Assembly: GCF_001742145.1 (NCBI RefSeq)
Contig: NZ_CP015749.1
Location: 4,154,001-4,218,000, forward strand
DNA from: Pectobacterium parmentieri
GTDB lineage: Bacteria > Pseudomonadota > Gammaproteobacteria > Enterobacterales > Enterobacteriaceae
Length of the DNA stretch: 64,000 nucleotides
Direction: 5' to 3'
Shown: one piece after another, positions 20,390 through 30,377 of the stretch
Layout of the letters: every line of letters begins with the position of its first letter
How positions within the stretch are numbered: the first letter of the stretch is position 1
Program-made: the position numbers and the translations under genes
Notes under the pieces: generated by a model
Database searches by the model: none
Told to the model about the DNA's origin: nothing
The model's input: the letters and a program-made list of their open reading frames with translations, nothing else

Positions 20390-21014
20390 GTTAGCCGGTT
20401 TTTTTATGGTGTTTTATCTTAGTTTGTTTTCTTTTTCATCTTCGGGAAGTGGTTTAGTTATTTCTGGTGGGGTTTTTCAAGAAGTTAAAAACATAGAATA
20501 TAAAAATGAAAGTTATCTTTTTTATAATTTCGCATGTGGAAAATGTTATAGAGTTCACCAGGAATTTGTCTTAAACAAATATGAATTAGACAATATAAAG
20601 ATAAAACCTGTTGATAAGTCCGATTCGGAAATATCAAAAAACGCAGCTATTTTATTCATTATGGCAGAATCGCAAGGTAATGATCCCTATTATTTGGCCT
20701 TGAAAATATTTCAAATCATTCATTCCCCTTTACCATGGGAATATGAAAAATACAGGAAGCTATCAACACTAGAAGGAATGACGAATTTTTATATAGATTT
20801 AGGCATGCCAATTGAAAAAATGTCTACTTATCTCTCTGATGCAGAGAAAGTTTTATCTAAAAATAACGAGTTTTCAAAATCACTAAGTGTAGTCGGTACC
20901 CCTGCGGCGATTGTTTATAATAAATGGTTAACACAAGGTCTTCCTAAAGAAGTTGGGAGGGAGGCTGTGTTTATTTCTTCCATCAAAACAGCGTTAGTTA
21001 AGTTTAAACAATAG
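20382..21014 (+). CDS. DsbA-like thiol:disulfide oxidoreductase with CGKC active site, cassette gene 5
   Basis: This 210-residue exported protein has the DsbA-like thioredoxin fold. A hydrophobic signal sequence (about residues 4-21) comes first, then the active site FYNFACGKCYRVHQEF (C52, C55), a helical insert, and a cis-proline loop VGTPAAIVYNKW (Pro near 174). The layout matches DsbA ([12 protein letters not shown] and [12 protein letters not shown]), but the CXXC dipeptide is Gly-Lys instead of Pro-His, which should change its redox potential. The ATG at 20382 overlaps the end of gene 4; alternative starts lie two and three codons upstream. It ends the cassette. The probable task is to oxidise or isomerise a specific partner such as the cysteine-rich peptide of gene 1; that is inference. 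Confidence 0.85.
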   Translation: MNKLAGFFMVFYLSLFSFSSSGSGLVISGGVFQEVKNIEYKNESYLFYNFACGKCYRVHQEFVLNKYELDNIKIKPVDKSDSEISKNAAILFIMAESQGNDPYYLALKIFQIIHSPLPWEYEKYRKLSTLEGMTNFYIDLGMPIEKMSTYLSDAEKVLSKNNEFSKSLSVVGTPAAIVYNKWLTQGLPKEVGREAVFISSIKTALVKFKQ

Positions 21015-21032
21015 AAGCAGTTATAATTTCTA

Positions 21033-21067
21033 AAAAACAGCCAGTCGATGTTAACACCGACTGGCTG
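21033..21067 (-). terminator. Terminator for minus-strand transcription (yshB side)
   Basis: The inverted repeat CAGCCAGTCG/CGACTGGCTG (21038-21067) is followed on the minus strand by TTTTTT, so it ends transcription coming from yshB. It also lies just after the cassette's last stop on the plus strand, where it lacks a T run. Confidence 0.75.
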
Positions 21068-21080
21068 CTCTCAAACGTTC

Positions 21081-21219
21081 ATACCCGTCATATTTCAAGT
21101 TGCAGGTGTGTTGGCTGCGCTACTCGGCCCACTTTCGTGGATCTCGCCCTAGCGGGCCAACGCTTTGCGTTGTTCAAAACGCTAGCGTTTTGTTCTGAAA
21201 CTCGAATTATTTAGGGTAT
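21081..21219 (-). repeat. MITE-like dispersed intergenic repeat, copy 2
   Basis: This 139-bp copy has ends ATACCCGTCATATTTCAAG and CTCGAATTATTTAGGGTAT, the reverse orientation of copy 1. The interior differs in part (GGCTGCGCTACTCGGCCC). It lies between the right end of the accessory cassette and yshB. Confidence 0.8.
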
Positions 21220-21225
21220 ATAGGA

Positions 21226-21363
21226 TTAACTAAAGAAGTTAATCAGTGCGGCACACAAAACGGCGGCAATAGCCGTCTGCGGTGAATGGCTTGCCACAGA
21301 ACCAATTTCAGCGCCGTGTGTTGCAACGGAAAGTGTCGCCGCAGAAATCAATGAGTCCAGCAT
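21226..21363 (-). CDS. yshB: YshB, 45-residue small protein
   Basis: This short gene starts at 21363 with a strong ribosome site (GGGAGGAATACC). Its C-terminal half, SHSPQTAIAAVLCAALINFFS, closely matches what I recall of the E. coli/Salmonella small protein YshB (36 residues), which is encoded at the same hemN-glnG locus. The N-terminal half is a little longer than in E. coli. The last 20 residues form a hydrophobic helix, so a membrane location is likely. YshB has been linked to intracellular replication in Salmonella; its biochemical role is unknown. Conservation here shows that the adjacent cassette was inserted between hemN and yshB. Confidence 0.88.
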   Translation of the reverse strand: MLDSLISAATLSVATHGAEIGSVASHSPQTAIAAVLCAALINFFS

Positions 21364-21506
21364 GGTATTCCTCCCGAATCAGCGACACGATCATACTGCT
21401 GACTCAAGGCAAGTAAAGGACAAATTAGTGACAATTTCGTGCGCCAGATTGTATTTTTTATCACCAGATTGTTTGTTAACAATTGAGTAATAAAAAAGCA
21501 ATCTCG

Positions 21507-22919
21507 CTACTCCATTCCCAGCTCTTTTAATTTACGCGTCAGGGTATTTCTGCCCCATCCCAGCAATCTTGCTGCTTCCTGTTTATGCCCCTGGGTATGC
21601 CGCAGTGCCGTTGTCAGTAGCGTTCTTTCCATTTCGGGTTGGGCCTCCGCCAGCAGATTCTGATGACCGGAACGCAGCGCGCGGTCGGCCCATTGTGCCA
21701 ATAGCGTGGCCCAACTGTCTGGCAGAATATGCACGGTGGAATCGGGCGCAGTGGTCTCGAACAGCTCAGGCGGCAGATCTTGAATCAGCACTTCCTGACC
21801 CGCGGCCATGACTGTCAACCAGCGGCAGGTATTCTCCAATTGGCGAACGTTGCCGGGCCACGGTAAACGAGTTAGCGCCGTTTCCGCTTCCTGATGCAAA
21901 TTCTTCGGCTCGACGCCCAGCTCTTTGGCTGTGGCCTGCAAGAAATAACGCGCCAGACGGGGGATATCTTCCCGACGCTCACGCAGCGGCGGCAGATGAA
22001 CGCGGATCACATTCAGGCGGTGAAACAGGTCATCACGGAATTTGCCTTCCTGCACGCGCTGTTCAAGATTTTGGTGCGTTGCCGCAATAATACGGACATC
22101 CACTTTCACTGCTGCATAGCCGCCAACGCGATAAAATTGCCCGTCTGCCAATACACGCAATAGACGTGTTTGTACGTCTAGCGGCATATCGCCGATTTCA
22201 TCCAGAAAGAGCGTACCGCCATCGGCCTGCTCAAAGCGGCCCTGACGGATCTGGTTCGCGCCTGTAAACGCGCCTTTTTCATGGCCGAACAGTTCTGATT
22301 CGATCAGATCTTTAGGAATAGCGGCCATATTCAGGGCGATGAAAGGGGCTTTGGTGCGCGGGCTATGGCGATGCAGGGCGTGTGCCACTAGCTCTTTACC
22401 TGTTCCCGATTCACCGTTAATCAGCACGCTGATCGATGAGCGAGACAGACGACCGATGATGCGAAAGACATCCTGCATCGCAGGAGCTTCGCCGATAATG
22501 TCCGTTGTCGGACCATTGATCGGTTGGTTGCGTACCGGCTGTTGCTGCTCCAGATAATGGCTGATTGCACGTTCAACCAGCGCAACGGCCTCATCAATAT
22601 CAAACGGTTTCGGCAAATAGTCGAACGCACCCTGTTGATAAGCGCTAACGGCAGCATCCAGATCGGAATGTGCCGTCATAATGATGACCGGGAGCATCGG
22701 GTGACGCTGTTTGATTTGCTGTAAGAGCGCTAATCCATCCATCCCTGGCATGCGGATGTCGGACAGCAGAACGTCGGGCGTTTGTGTCGCCAGCGCATGC
22801 AGTACCTGATTTCCGTTCTCAAAGGTTGCGCAGGTTAAGCCCGCACCAGCAAGCGCGCGCTCAAGCACCCAACGGATGGAGCTATCGTCATCAACAATCC
22901 AGACTATCCCTCGTTGCAT
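21507..22919 (-). CDS. glnG: GlnG (NtrC), nitrogen response regulator
   Basis: NtrC is the sigma-54-dependent activator of nitrogen-limitation genes, phosphorylated by GlnL. Domains of the 470-residue protein: receiver (1-120, phospho-acceptor in [12 protein letters not shown], Asp54), AAA+ domain (about 140-370, Walker A GESGTGKE, the sigma-54 loop GAFTGA, Walker B LFLDEIGD) and a C-terminal Fis-type HTH ([19 protein letters not shown]). The start at 22919 ([12 protein letters not shown]) was preferred to an upstream ATG at 22976 because it matches the family. It begins 8 nt after the glnL stop. Terminal gene of the glnALG operon. Confidence 0.98.
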   Translation of the reverse strand: MQRGIVWIVDDDSSIRWVLERALAGAGLTCATFENGNQVLHALATQTPDVLLSDIRMPGMDGLALLQQIKQRHPMLPVIIMTAHSDLDAAVSAYQQGAFDYLPKPFDIDEAVALVERAISHYLEQQQPVRNQPINGPTTDIIGEAPAMQDVFRIIGRLSRSSISVLINGESGTGKELVAHALHRHSPRTKAPFIALNMAAIPKDLIESELFGHEKGAFTGANQIRQGRFEQADGGTLFLDEIGDMPLDVQTRLLRVLADGQFYRVGGYAAVKVDVRIIAATHQNLEQRVQEGKFRDDLFHRLNVIRVHLPPLRERREDIPRLARYFLQATAKELGVEPKNLHQEAETALTRLPWPGNVRQLENTCRWLTVMAAGQEVLIQDLPPELFETTAPDSTVHILPDSWATLLAQWADRALRSGHQNLLAEAQPEMERTLLTTALRHTQGHKQEAARLLGWGRNTLTRKLKELGME

Positions 22920-22927
22920 TGTGAACC

Positions 22928-23977
22928 TCACTGGCGAATGGGCAGGTAAACCGAGAATTCGGTGTGTCCCGGCCAACTGTTAAATTCAATTTTACCGGAG
23001 TGCTGATCGATGAGACTGCGGGCGATGGAAAGCCCTAAACCGGTTCCACCCTCACGCCCGCTCACCATCGGGTAAAACAGGGTGTCCTGTAGTTGAGCAG
23101 GTACGCCGGGGCCGTCATCTTCCACGTCAATACGTGCGGCGAGACGATAGCGCACACCGTGCAAAGTAAGCTGAAAAGCTGTGCGGGTGCGTATCGTAAT
23201 GGTTCCGCCTTCCTCCCCCAGTGCCTGTAGCGCATTGCGGGTAATATTCAGCAGTACCTGTTCAATCTGGTCGGGGTCGTGCGTTAACTCTGGCAGGCTG
23301 GGATCATAATCTTTTACCAGCGTCACGTTGTCTGGCTTTTCCAGCGAAACAAGCTGGCAAACGCGTTCGGCGACCTGATGGATGCTTTGGGTGACGTGCA
23401 GGCCGGGTTGCTGTGGCCCAAGCAGGCGATCAACCAGATTACGCAAGCGATCCGCCTGTTCAATAATGACCTTGGTGTATTCCGTCAATGCGGGATCGGG
23501 CAGTGCCTTGGCAAGCAGTTGTGCGGCTCCGCGCAATCCGCCAAGCGGATTTTTTATCTCATGTGCCAGGCCTCGAACCAAATCACGAGCGGCCTGCTGT
23601 TGTGCATGTTGAAGCTGTTCCTGACTGAGGCGGCGCTGATTATCCATCGGCGCCATTTCCAGTAAGATAAAATCGTTTTGTACCCGCTGAGCGGTGAGCG
23701 ACATGATGTGTGCTTTGCCATCCACGACGAGAGTGACTTCGTTATCCGTAAAACCTTGCCCTGAATCCAGACTTTCACGCAGTAAATCGATATTCAGAGA
23801 AAAATATCCCAGCAAATCGGGCAGCGGTGTGCCAGATAATTTACGCGAGCTTTGTGCCAGTAATTGCTGTGCTGCCGGGTTGGAATAGTGAATCGCCAGA
23901 TCGTTATCCAGCAATAAAATGCTGTTTATCAGGGAATTTAGGATCTGCCCAGCATCGGGCAGCGTGCCTGTTGCCAT
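22928..23977 (-). CDS. glnL: GlnL (NtrB), nitrogen sensor histidine kinase/phosphatase
   Basis: NtrB phosphorylates NtrC under nitrogen limitation and, with PII bound, dephosphorylates it. The 349-residue protein is cytosolic: an N-terminal PAS domain (about 10-120), the H box [18 protein letters not shown] (phospho-His near 139), and an ATPase domain with N box [10 protein letters not shown]1 VEDDGPGVP and G2 [13 protein letters not shown]. The ATG at 23977 gives the E. coli length; the frame is open for 54 more codons upstream but without family similarity. A terminator and a dispersed repeat separate it from glnA, so glnL probably also has its own promoter, as in E. coli. Confidence 0.97.
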   Translation of the reverse strand: MATGTLPDAGQILNSLINSILLLDNDLAIHYSNPAAQQLLAQSSRKLSGTPLPDLLGYFSLNIDLLRESLDSGQGFTDNEVTLVVDGKAHIMSLTAQRVQNDFILLEMAPMDNQRRLSQEQLQHAQQQAARDLVRGLAHEIKNPLGGLRGAAQLLAKALPDPALTEYTKVIIEQADRLRNLVDRLLGPQQPGLHVTQSIHQVAERVCQLVSLEKPDNVTLVKDYDPSLPELTHDPDQIEQVLLNITRNALQALGEEGGTITIRTRTAFQLTLHGVRYRLAARIDVEDDGPGVPAQLQDTLFYPMVSGREGGTGLGLSIARSLIDQHSGKIEFNSWPGHTEFSVYLPIRQ

Positions 23978-24056
23978 AATGCAGACTCCCGCACCAGCAT
24001 GGTGCATTGTAGTGTGGATGATGGATGTTACGTCGCAACGGCCAATGCCGATGGTG

Positions 24057-24082
24057 AAAAAAGCCCATCCGAAGATGGGCTG
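24057..24082 (-). terminator. Terminator between glnA and glnL
   Basis: On the minus strand AGCCCATC-TTCGG-ATGGGCT is followed by TTTTTTC. It lies after glnA and the repeat copy and about 80 bp before glnL, matching the partial terminator that lowers glnLG expression relative to glnA in E. coli. Confidence 0.85.
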
Positions 24083-24173
24083 AAGCGTTTCCACGGCAAC
24101 AAGAACAAACTTCTTAGTATTCTGTTGGTTATCGGTCATGGTCGGGTATCAGCACACCCAACCACGCCGAGAT

Positions 24174-24298
24174 ATACCCGTCATACTTCAAGCTGCTTGT
24201 GCGTTGGCTGCCCTTACTCACCCCAGTCACTTACTTATGTAAGCTCCTGGGGACTCGTGCGGTTGCCGCCTTCACGCAACTCGAATTATTTAGGGTAT
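24174..24298 (-). repeat. MITE-like dispersed intergenic repeat, copy 3
   Basis: This 125-bp copy has ends ATACCCGTCATACTTCAAG and CTCGAATTATTTAGGGTAT. It lies between glnA and glnL inside the glnALG operon, just upstream of the intercistronic terminator. Confidence 0.82.
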
Positions 24299-24319
24299 AA
24301 ATATCAGACGCTGTAGTTA

Positions 24320-25729
24320 TTAAACGCTGTAGTACAGTTCAAACTCAACTGGGTGCGGCGTCATACGAACGCGGTCAAGCTCAGGTTTACGCAGTTCGAT
24401 ATACGCTTCGATAGCGTCGTCGGTGAACACGCCACCACGGGTCAGGAACTCGCGGTCTTCGTTCAGCGCAGCCAGGGCCTCGTCCAGAGAACCTGCAACT
24501 TTTGGAATCTCTGCTTCTTCTTCCGGCGGCAGGTCGTACAGGTTTTTGTCCATCGCATCGCCAGGATGAATTTTGTTGATGATGCCGTCGAGGCCAGCCA
24601 TCAGCAGTGCAGCGAAGCATAGGTACGGGTTAGCTGCTGGGTCAGGGAAGCGCGCTTCGATACGGCGTGCTTTCGGGCTAGCAACCACTGGGATACGGAT
24701 TGAAGCAGAACGGTTACGGGCAGAATAAGCCAGCATAACAGGGGCTTCATAGCCTGGGACCAGACGCTTGTATGAGTTGGTGGTTGGGTTCGCCAGGGCG
24801 TTGATGGCTTTAGCGTGCTTGATAACACCGCCGATGTAGAACAACGCCATTTCAGACAGGCCGCCGTATTTGTCGCCAGCGAACAGGTTAGTGCCGTCTT
24901 TAGACAGGGACATGTGGCAGTGCATACCAGAACCGTTATCACCGAACATTGGTTTTGGCATGAAGGTCGCGGTTTTACCGTAGGCGTGAGCCACGTTGTG
25001 CACGACATATTTGTAGATCTGAATTTCGTCAGCTTTTTTAGTCATGGTGTTGAAGCGGGTAGCCACTTCGTTTTGACCAGCGGTAGCCACTTCGTGGTGG
25101 TGAGCTTCAACAACCAGACCCATCTGCTCCATGGTCAAACACATGGCAGAACGGATGTCCTGTGATGAATCGACGGGTGGAACCGGGAAATAGCCGCCTT
25201 TCAGACCTGGACGGTGACCTTTGTTACCGCCTTCGTAGGCTTTACCGGAGTTCCAGTAAGCTTCGATGTCGTCGATAGCAACGTGGGAGCCGGAAGTGCT
25301 GCTGCCGAAACGAATGTCATCAAACAGGAAGAACTCTGGCTCTGGCCCGAACAGTACGGTGTCGGCAATACCTGAAGAACGCAGGAAATCTTCCGCACGT
25401 TTCGCGATAGAACGTGGATCGCGGTCATAGCCTTGCATAGTGCCTGGCTCAAGGATGTCACAGCGAATGATCAGTGTGGAATCTTCGAAGAACGGATCGA
25501 TCATTGCGGTGCTGGCATCAGGCATCAGAACCATGTCTGACTCGTTGATACCTTTCCAGCCGCCAATCGAGGAACCATCAAACATTTTACCTTCTTCGAA
25601 GAAGTCGGCATTGACTTGATGAGCCGGAATGGTGACGTGCTGCTCTTTACCTTTAGTATCCGTGAAGCGTAAATCAACAAACTTCACTTCGTGCTCATTC
25701 AGCATCGTCAAAACATGTTCTGCGGACAT
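24320..25729 (-). CDS. glnA: Glutamine synthetase
   Basis: GlnA makes glutamine from glutamate, ammonia and ATP; it is a dodecameric type I GS. The 469-residue protein has the beta-grasp N-domain and catalytic residues such as [17 protein letters not shown] (about 45-60), [20 protein letters not shown] and the adenylylation site NLYDLPPEE (Tyr397), so GlnE control is expected. The start at 25729 ([10 protein letters not shown]) was chosen because the upstream 53 codons are unrelated promoter DNA. Upstream lie a sigma-54 promoter and two NtrC sites. It heads the glnA-glnL-glnG operon. Confidence 0.99.
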   Translation of the reverse strand: MSAEHVLTMLNEHEVKFVDLRFTDTKGKEQHVTIPAHQVNADFFEEGKMFDGSSIGGWKGINESDMVLMPDASTAMIDPFFEDSTLIIRCDILEPGTMQGYDRDPRSIAKRAEDFLRSSGIADTVLFGPEPEFFLFDDIRFGSSTSGSHVAIDDIEAYWNSGKAYEGGNKGHRPGLKGGYFPVPPVDSSQDIRSAMCLTMEQMGLVVEAHHHEVATAGQNEVATRFNTMTKKADEIQIYKYVVHNVAHAYGKTATFMPKPMFGDNGSGMHCHMSLSKDGTNLFAGDKYGGLSEMALFYIGGVIKHAKAINALANPTTNSYKRLVPGYEAPVMLAYSARNRSASIRIPVVASPKARRIEARFPDPAANPYLCFAALLMAGLDGIINKIHPGDAMDKNLYDLPPEEEAEIPKVAGSLDEALAALNEDREFLTRGGVFTDDAIEAYIELRKPELDRVRMTPHPVEFELYYSV

Positions 25730-25810
25730 ACTTGGTTCTCCCGATTGGTCATTTATCGTCGTGGAACGAATATCGTTGTGGATTGATGTTGTTGCCGTGA
25801 GTAGACTAAA

Positions 25811-25826
25811 GCTAAAAGTGTGCCAA
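25811..25826 (-). promoter_or_regulatory. glnA sigma-54 promoter (glnAp2-like)
   Basis: Read on the minus strand it is TTGGCACACTTTTAGC, matching the TGGCAC-N5-TTGC pattern with the -24 GG and -12 GC kept. It lies about 82 bp before the glnA start and downstream of the NtrC sites. Confidence 0.85.
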
Positions 25827-25898
25827 CTTTTTAAATTCGTGCAATGTGTTGCCCCTTGGGGCTTTCTTACGTAAACCCACTGCACCATTATAGTCTAA

Positions 25899-25915
25899 AG
25901 CACCAAAATGGTGCT
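25899..25915 (-). promoter_or_regulatory. NtrC binding site 1 upstream of glnA
   Basis: The palindrome AGCACCAAAATGGTGCT matches the NtrC enhancer consensus (GCACYA-N3-TGGTGC). It is about 80 bp upstream of the sigma-54 promoter. Confidence 0.88.
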
Positions 25916-25930
25916 CTGTATGTGAATTAT

Positions 25931-25947
25931 TGCACTAATTTGGTGCA
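25931..25947 (-). promoter_or_regulatory. NtrC binding site 2 upstream of glnA
   Basis: The palindrome TGCACTAATTTGGTGCA is a second NtrC site, about 32 bp (three helical turns) from site 1. This phasing supports cooperative NtrC binding, as at the E. coli glnA enhancer. Confidence 0.88.
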
Positions 25948-26098
25948 TTCATGTTCGCTTGTAGCGCTTTTGCACCGTGAAAGGGATCACAAAGCAGGCA
26001 GCTCTAGGTTGTTTATCATAGATGCTTGTGATCTTGTTTAGTCCCTCGATTAATACGTGTACAATAGCGCGCTATTTCTAAATGCCTGAGGCAAAGCT

Positions 26099-27922
<1,824 letters not shown>

Positions 27923-27949
27923 TTTCAGACCGATTTGTATTGTCACGCA

Positions 27950-27980
27950 ACAGGGCACCTTCGGGTGCCCTGAATTTTAT
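27950..27980 (+). terminator. Terminator after typA
   Basis: The hairpin CAGGGCACC-TTCG-GGTGCCCTG is followed by AATTTTAT, 28 bp after the typA stop. Confidence 0.85.
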
Positions 27981-28083
27981 GCGCTTTCTTCCACTTTAAC
28001 CTTTCCTTATATTTCCTCCCTGTTCAGTTTCGTTATTTCCCGCTACAGTGAAAATCCTACGATTACGTCAGGAGGTGGCTACC

Positions 28084-28695
28084 ATGCTGTATATCTTTGA
28101 TTTGGGTAATGTTGTCATTGATATTGATTTCAAAAGAGTATTGGGCGTCTGGAGTAATCTGAGCAGCGCGCCGCTCGCAACGTTGCAAGAGCGTTTTGTG
28201 ATGGGTGAGGCGTTTGAACAGCATGAGCGGGGCGAAATTAGCGACGAGGAATTTGCCACCAGACTGTGCCAGGAAATGGGTATTGCATTGAGTTTCGAGC
28301 AATTCAGCGCTGGCTGGCAGGCTATTTTTGTCGCGCTGCGTCCTGAGGTTATCGACATCATGCAGCGCCTGCATCAGGAAGGCCACCGCGTGGTGATCCT
28401 GTCGAATACCAATCGCCTCCATTGTTCACACTGGCCTGCGTTATTTCCAGAAGTGGGAACGGCTGCCGACAGACTCTATTTGTCGCAAGACATTGGGCTA
28501 CGTAAGCCTGAATTGGCGATTTATCAATATGTCCTGACACAGGAAGGCGTTACGCCAGCGCAGGCCGTGTTTTTTGACGATAATGCCGCGAACGTCGATG
28601 CTGCACAAAGCTTGGGAATTCACAGCATTCTGGTGACCGATCGTCACGTGGTGCCAGATTTTTTCGCTATGCAGGCGACGACAGCTAAAGCATGA
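28084..28695 (+). CDS. yihX: YihX, HAD-like sugar phosphatase (alpha-D-glucose-1-phosphate phosphatase)
   Basis: YihX is a haloacid dehalogenase-type hydrolase; the E. coli enzyme dephosphorylates alpha-D-glucose 1-phosphate. HAD motif I is FDLGNVVIDID at the N-terminus (nucleophile Asp6), motif II VILSNTN near residue 108, the motif III Lys is in LRKPE, and motif IV FFDDNAANVDAA is near residue 160. The ATG at 28084, preceded by CAGGAGG, gives 203 residues and the usual N-terminus. An in-frame ATG at 28048 adds twelve unlikely codons. Dtd and FabY follow in the same direction, as in E. coli. Confidence 0.95.
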   Translation: MLYIFDLGNVVIDIDFKRVLGVWSNLSSAPLATLQERFVMGEAFEQHERGEISDEEFATRLCQEMGIALSFEQFSAGWQAIFVALRPEVIDIMQRLHQEGHRVVILSNTNRLHCSHWPALFPEVGTAADRLYLSQDIGLRKPELAIYQYVLTQEGVTPAQAVFFDDNAANVDAAQSLGIHSILVTDRHVVPDFFAMQATTAKA

Positions 28696-28759
28696 TTGAT
28701 ATCGCAGGGGCGGACGTTGCCCCTATCGGGAATGATAACATCAGGAGTAGTCAGGTTTT

Positions 28760-29197
28760 ATGATTGCGCTAATTCAGCGGGTTTCCAGCGCCAGCGTTAC
28801 GGTAGAAGGCAATATCATTGGGGAAATCGATAAGGGTTTACTGATCTTGCTGGGCGTTGAACAGGGTGATGACGAACAAAAAGCTACGCGACTTTGCGAG
28901 CGCGTGTTGGGCTACCGGATATTCGGTGACGATGACGGGAAAATGAACCTCAATGTGCGTCAGGCTGGTGGAAATGTGCTGGTGGTTTCCCAATTTACGC
29001 TGGTGGCCGATACGCAGCGTGGTATGCGGCCTGGATTTTCTCGCGGGGCGCATCCCTCAGAGGCCGATCGTCTCTATCAATATTTTGTCGGGCAGTGTCG
29101 TGAGCAAGGCGTTCATACTGAAACGGGGCAGTTTGCGGCGGATATGAAAGTGGCATTGGTGAATGATGGCCCGGTGACGTTCAGGCTACAGACATAA
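28760..29197 (+). CDS. dtd: D-aminoacyl-tRNA deacylase
   Basis: Dtd hydrolyses D-aminoacyl-tRNAs, and Gly mischarged on tRNA-Ala, recycling the tRNA. The 145-residue length is that of E. coli. The two signature motifs of the homodimer active site are visible: SQFTL (in [14 protein letters not shown], near residue 78) and the C-terminal cis-Gly-Pro motif NDGPVTFRL. The start ATG follows a CAGGAGTAGTC ribosome site. It lies 64 nt after yihX and precedes fabY, forming a probable yihX-dtd-fabY unit. Confidence 0.97.
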   Translation: MIALIQRVSSASVTVEGNIIGEIDKGLLILLGVEQGDDEQKATRLCERVLGYRIFGDDDGKMNLNVRQAGGNVLVVSQFTLVADTQRGMRPGFSRGAHPSEADRLYQYFVGQCREQGVHTETGQFAADMKVALVNDGPVTFRLQT

Positions 29198-29281
29198 CGC
29201 TGTCGTTCCGTGTATCAGTTTGTTAGCAGTTTGAGTATGAACCCTGGTGCAATAAAGCATCAGCGGCATAGAGGAAGGGTT

Positions 29282-30223
29282 ATGTATCATCTGAGAGTAC
29301 CTGAAAGCGCGGAAGAACTGGATGCGTACTATCAATTCCGCTGGGAAATGTTGCGTAAACCCCTACACCAGCCGCTAGGCTCCGAGCGCGATGCCTATGA
29401 TGCGCTGGCACATCACCAAACGGTGGTTGATGAACAGGGGAAGCTAGTTGCGATCGGGCGTCTTTCTATCAATGCGGATAATGAGGCTGCAATCCGTTTT
29501 CTAGCCGTTCATCCCGATCTACGGGGGAAAGGGCTAGGAACATTGCTTGCGATTACTCTGGAGTCTGTTGCGCGTCAGGAAGGCGTCAAGCGTGTTGTGT
29601 GTAGCGCCCGTGAAGACGCAATGGGTTTCTTCTCCAAGTTAGACTTTGCTAATCAGGGGGAGATTACTGCGCCACAAACGACGCCAGTTCGGCACTTCCT
29701 GATGATTAAACCGGTGGCGACGCTGGATGATATTTTGCACCGTCCTGACTGGTGCGGGCAGTTGCAACAGGCTTGGTATGATCACATCCCTCTGAGTGAA
29801 AAAATGGGGGTACGGATAAGCCAGTACACTGGGAAAAAATTTATCACCACCATGCCTGAAGCGGGTAATCAGAATCCGCATCACACGCTTTTTGCCGGCA
29901 GTATGTTTTCTCTCGCAACACTCACAGGCTGGGGGCTGATCTGGCTATTGCTGCGAGAGCGGCACCTTGGCGGAACCATTATTCTGGCTGATGCGCATAT
30001 TCGTTACAGTACGCCAGTGAGTGGCCGACCGAGCGCCATTGCCGATTTAGGGTCACTGAGTGGCGATCTGGATCGTCTCGCGCGTGGGCGCAAAGCACGC
30101 GTGCAACTAAATGTTGAACTCTTCGGTGATGACAATAAAGGGGCATTATTTGAGGGGGTGTATATCGTGCTGCCAGCTCAGCCGGATGCGCCATTGGAAG
30201 AGGGCGGATCGGAAGTTGATTAA
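29282..30223 (+). CDS. fabY: FabY (YiiD), acetyltransferase/hot-dog thioesterase fusion
   Basis: YiiD couples an N-terminal GNAT acetyltransferase domain (about 1-150, acetyl-CoA motif [15 protein letters not shown]) to a C-terminal hot-dog thioesterase-like domain (about 165-300, beginning near [15 protein letters not shown]). The family was named FabY for a role in starting fatty acid synthesis in Pseudomonas; in enterobacteria the function is less certain. The ATG at 29282 ([17 protein letters not shown]) has an AGAGGAAGG ribosome site and gives 313 residues. The frame is open upstream to 29210, but the added residues are not conserved. Confidence 0.9.
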   Translation: MYHLRVPESAEELDAYYQFRWEMLRKPLHQPLGSERDAYDALAHHQTVVDEQGKLVAIGRLSINADNEAAIRFLAVHPDLRGKGLGTLLAITLESVARQEGVKRVVCSAREDAMGFFSKLDFANQGEITAPQTTPVRHFLMIKPVATLDDILHRPDWCGQLQQAWYDHIPLSEKMGVRISQYTGKKFITTMPEAGNQNPHHTLFAGSMFSLATLTGWGLIWLLLRERHLGGTIILADAHIRYSTPVSGRPSAIADLGSLSGDLDRLARGRKARVQLNVELFGDDNKGALFEGVYIVLPAQPDAPLEEGGSEVD

Positions 30224-30286
30224 CCCGCAGATGAGTATTAGGACGTTCTTCCCACCAGAATATCATCCGTCACTCTAGCCCGTGAC

Positions 30287-30315
30287 AATAGCCCCGTGAT
30301 TTTCACGGGGATTGG
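30287..30315 (+). terminator. Inverted-repeat terminator between fabY and yicH
   Basis: CCCCGTGA-TTT-TCACGGGG (30292-30310) lies between convergent genes and probably ends both transcripts. The flanking T/A runs are short. Confidence 0.6.
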
Positions 30316-30377
30316 ATCCTACGATGCTATTTCGACACGCGGATATTCTGAAAGCCCATATTTTGAAAACCTGATCG

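Larger units (their letters stand above)
25730..26098. other. glnA-typA divergent regulatory region
   Basis: This 369-bp region between divergent genes holds the glnA sigma-54 promoter and two NtrC boxes (listed separately). The typA side contains an AT-rich stretch ending near TACAATAGCG (26058-26067), a likely -10 for typA. No gene is seen. Confidence 0.75.

Noticed and set aside
25844..26041. 65-codon plus-strand frame in the glnA control region
   Set aside because: It runs through both NtrC palindromes, has no ribosome site and resembles no family.
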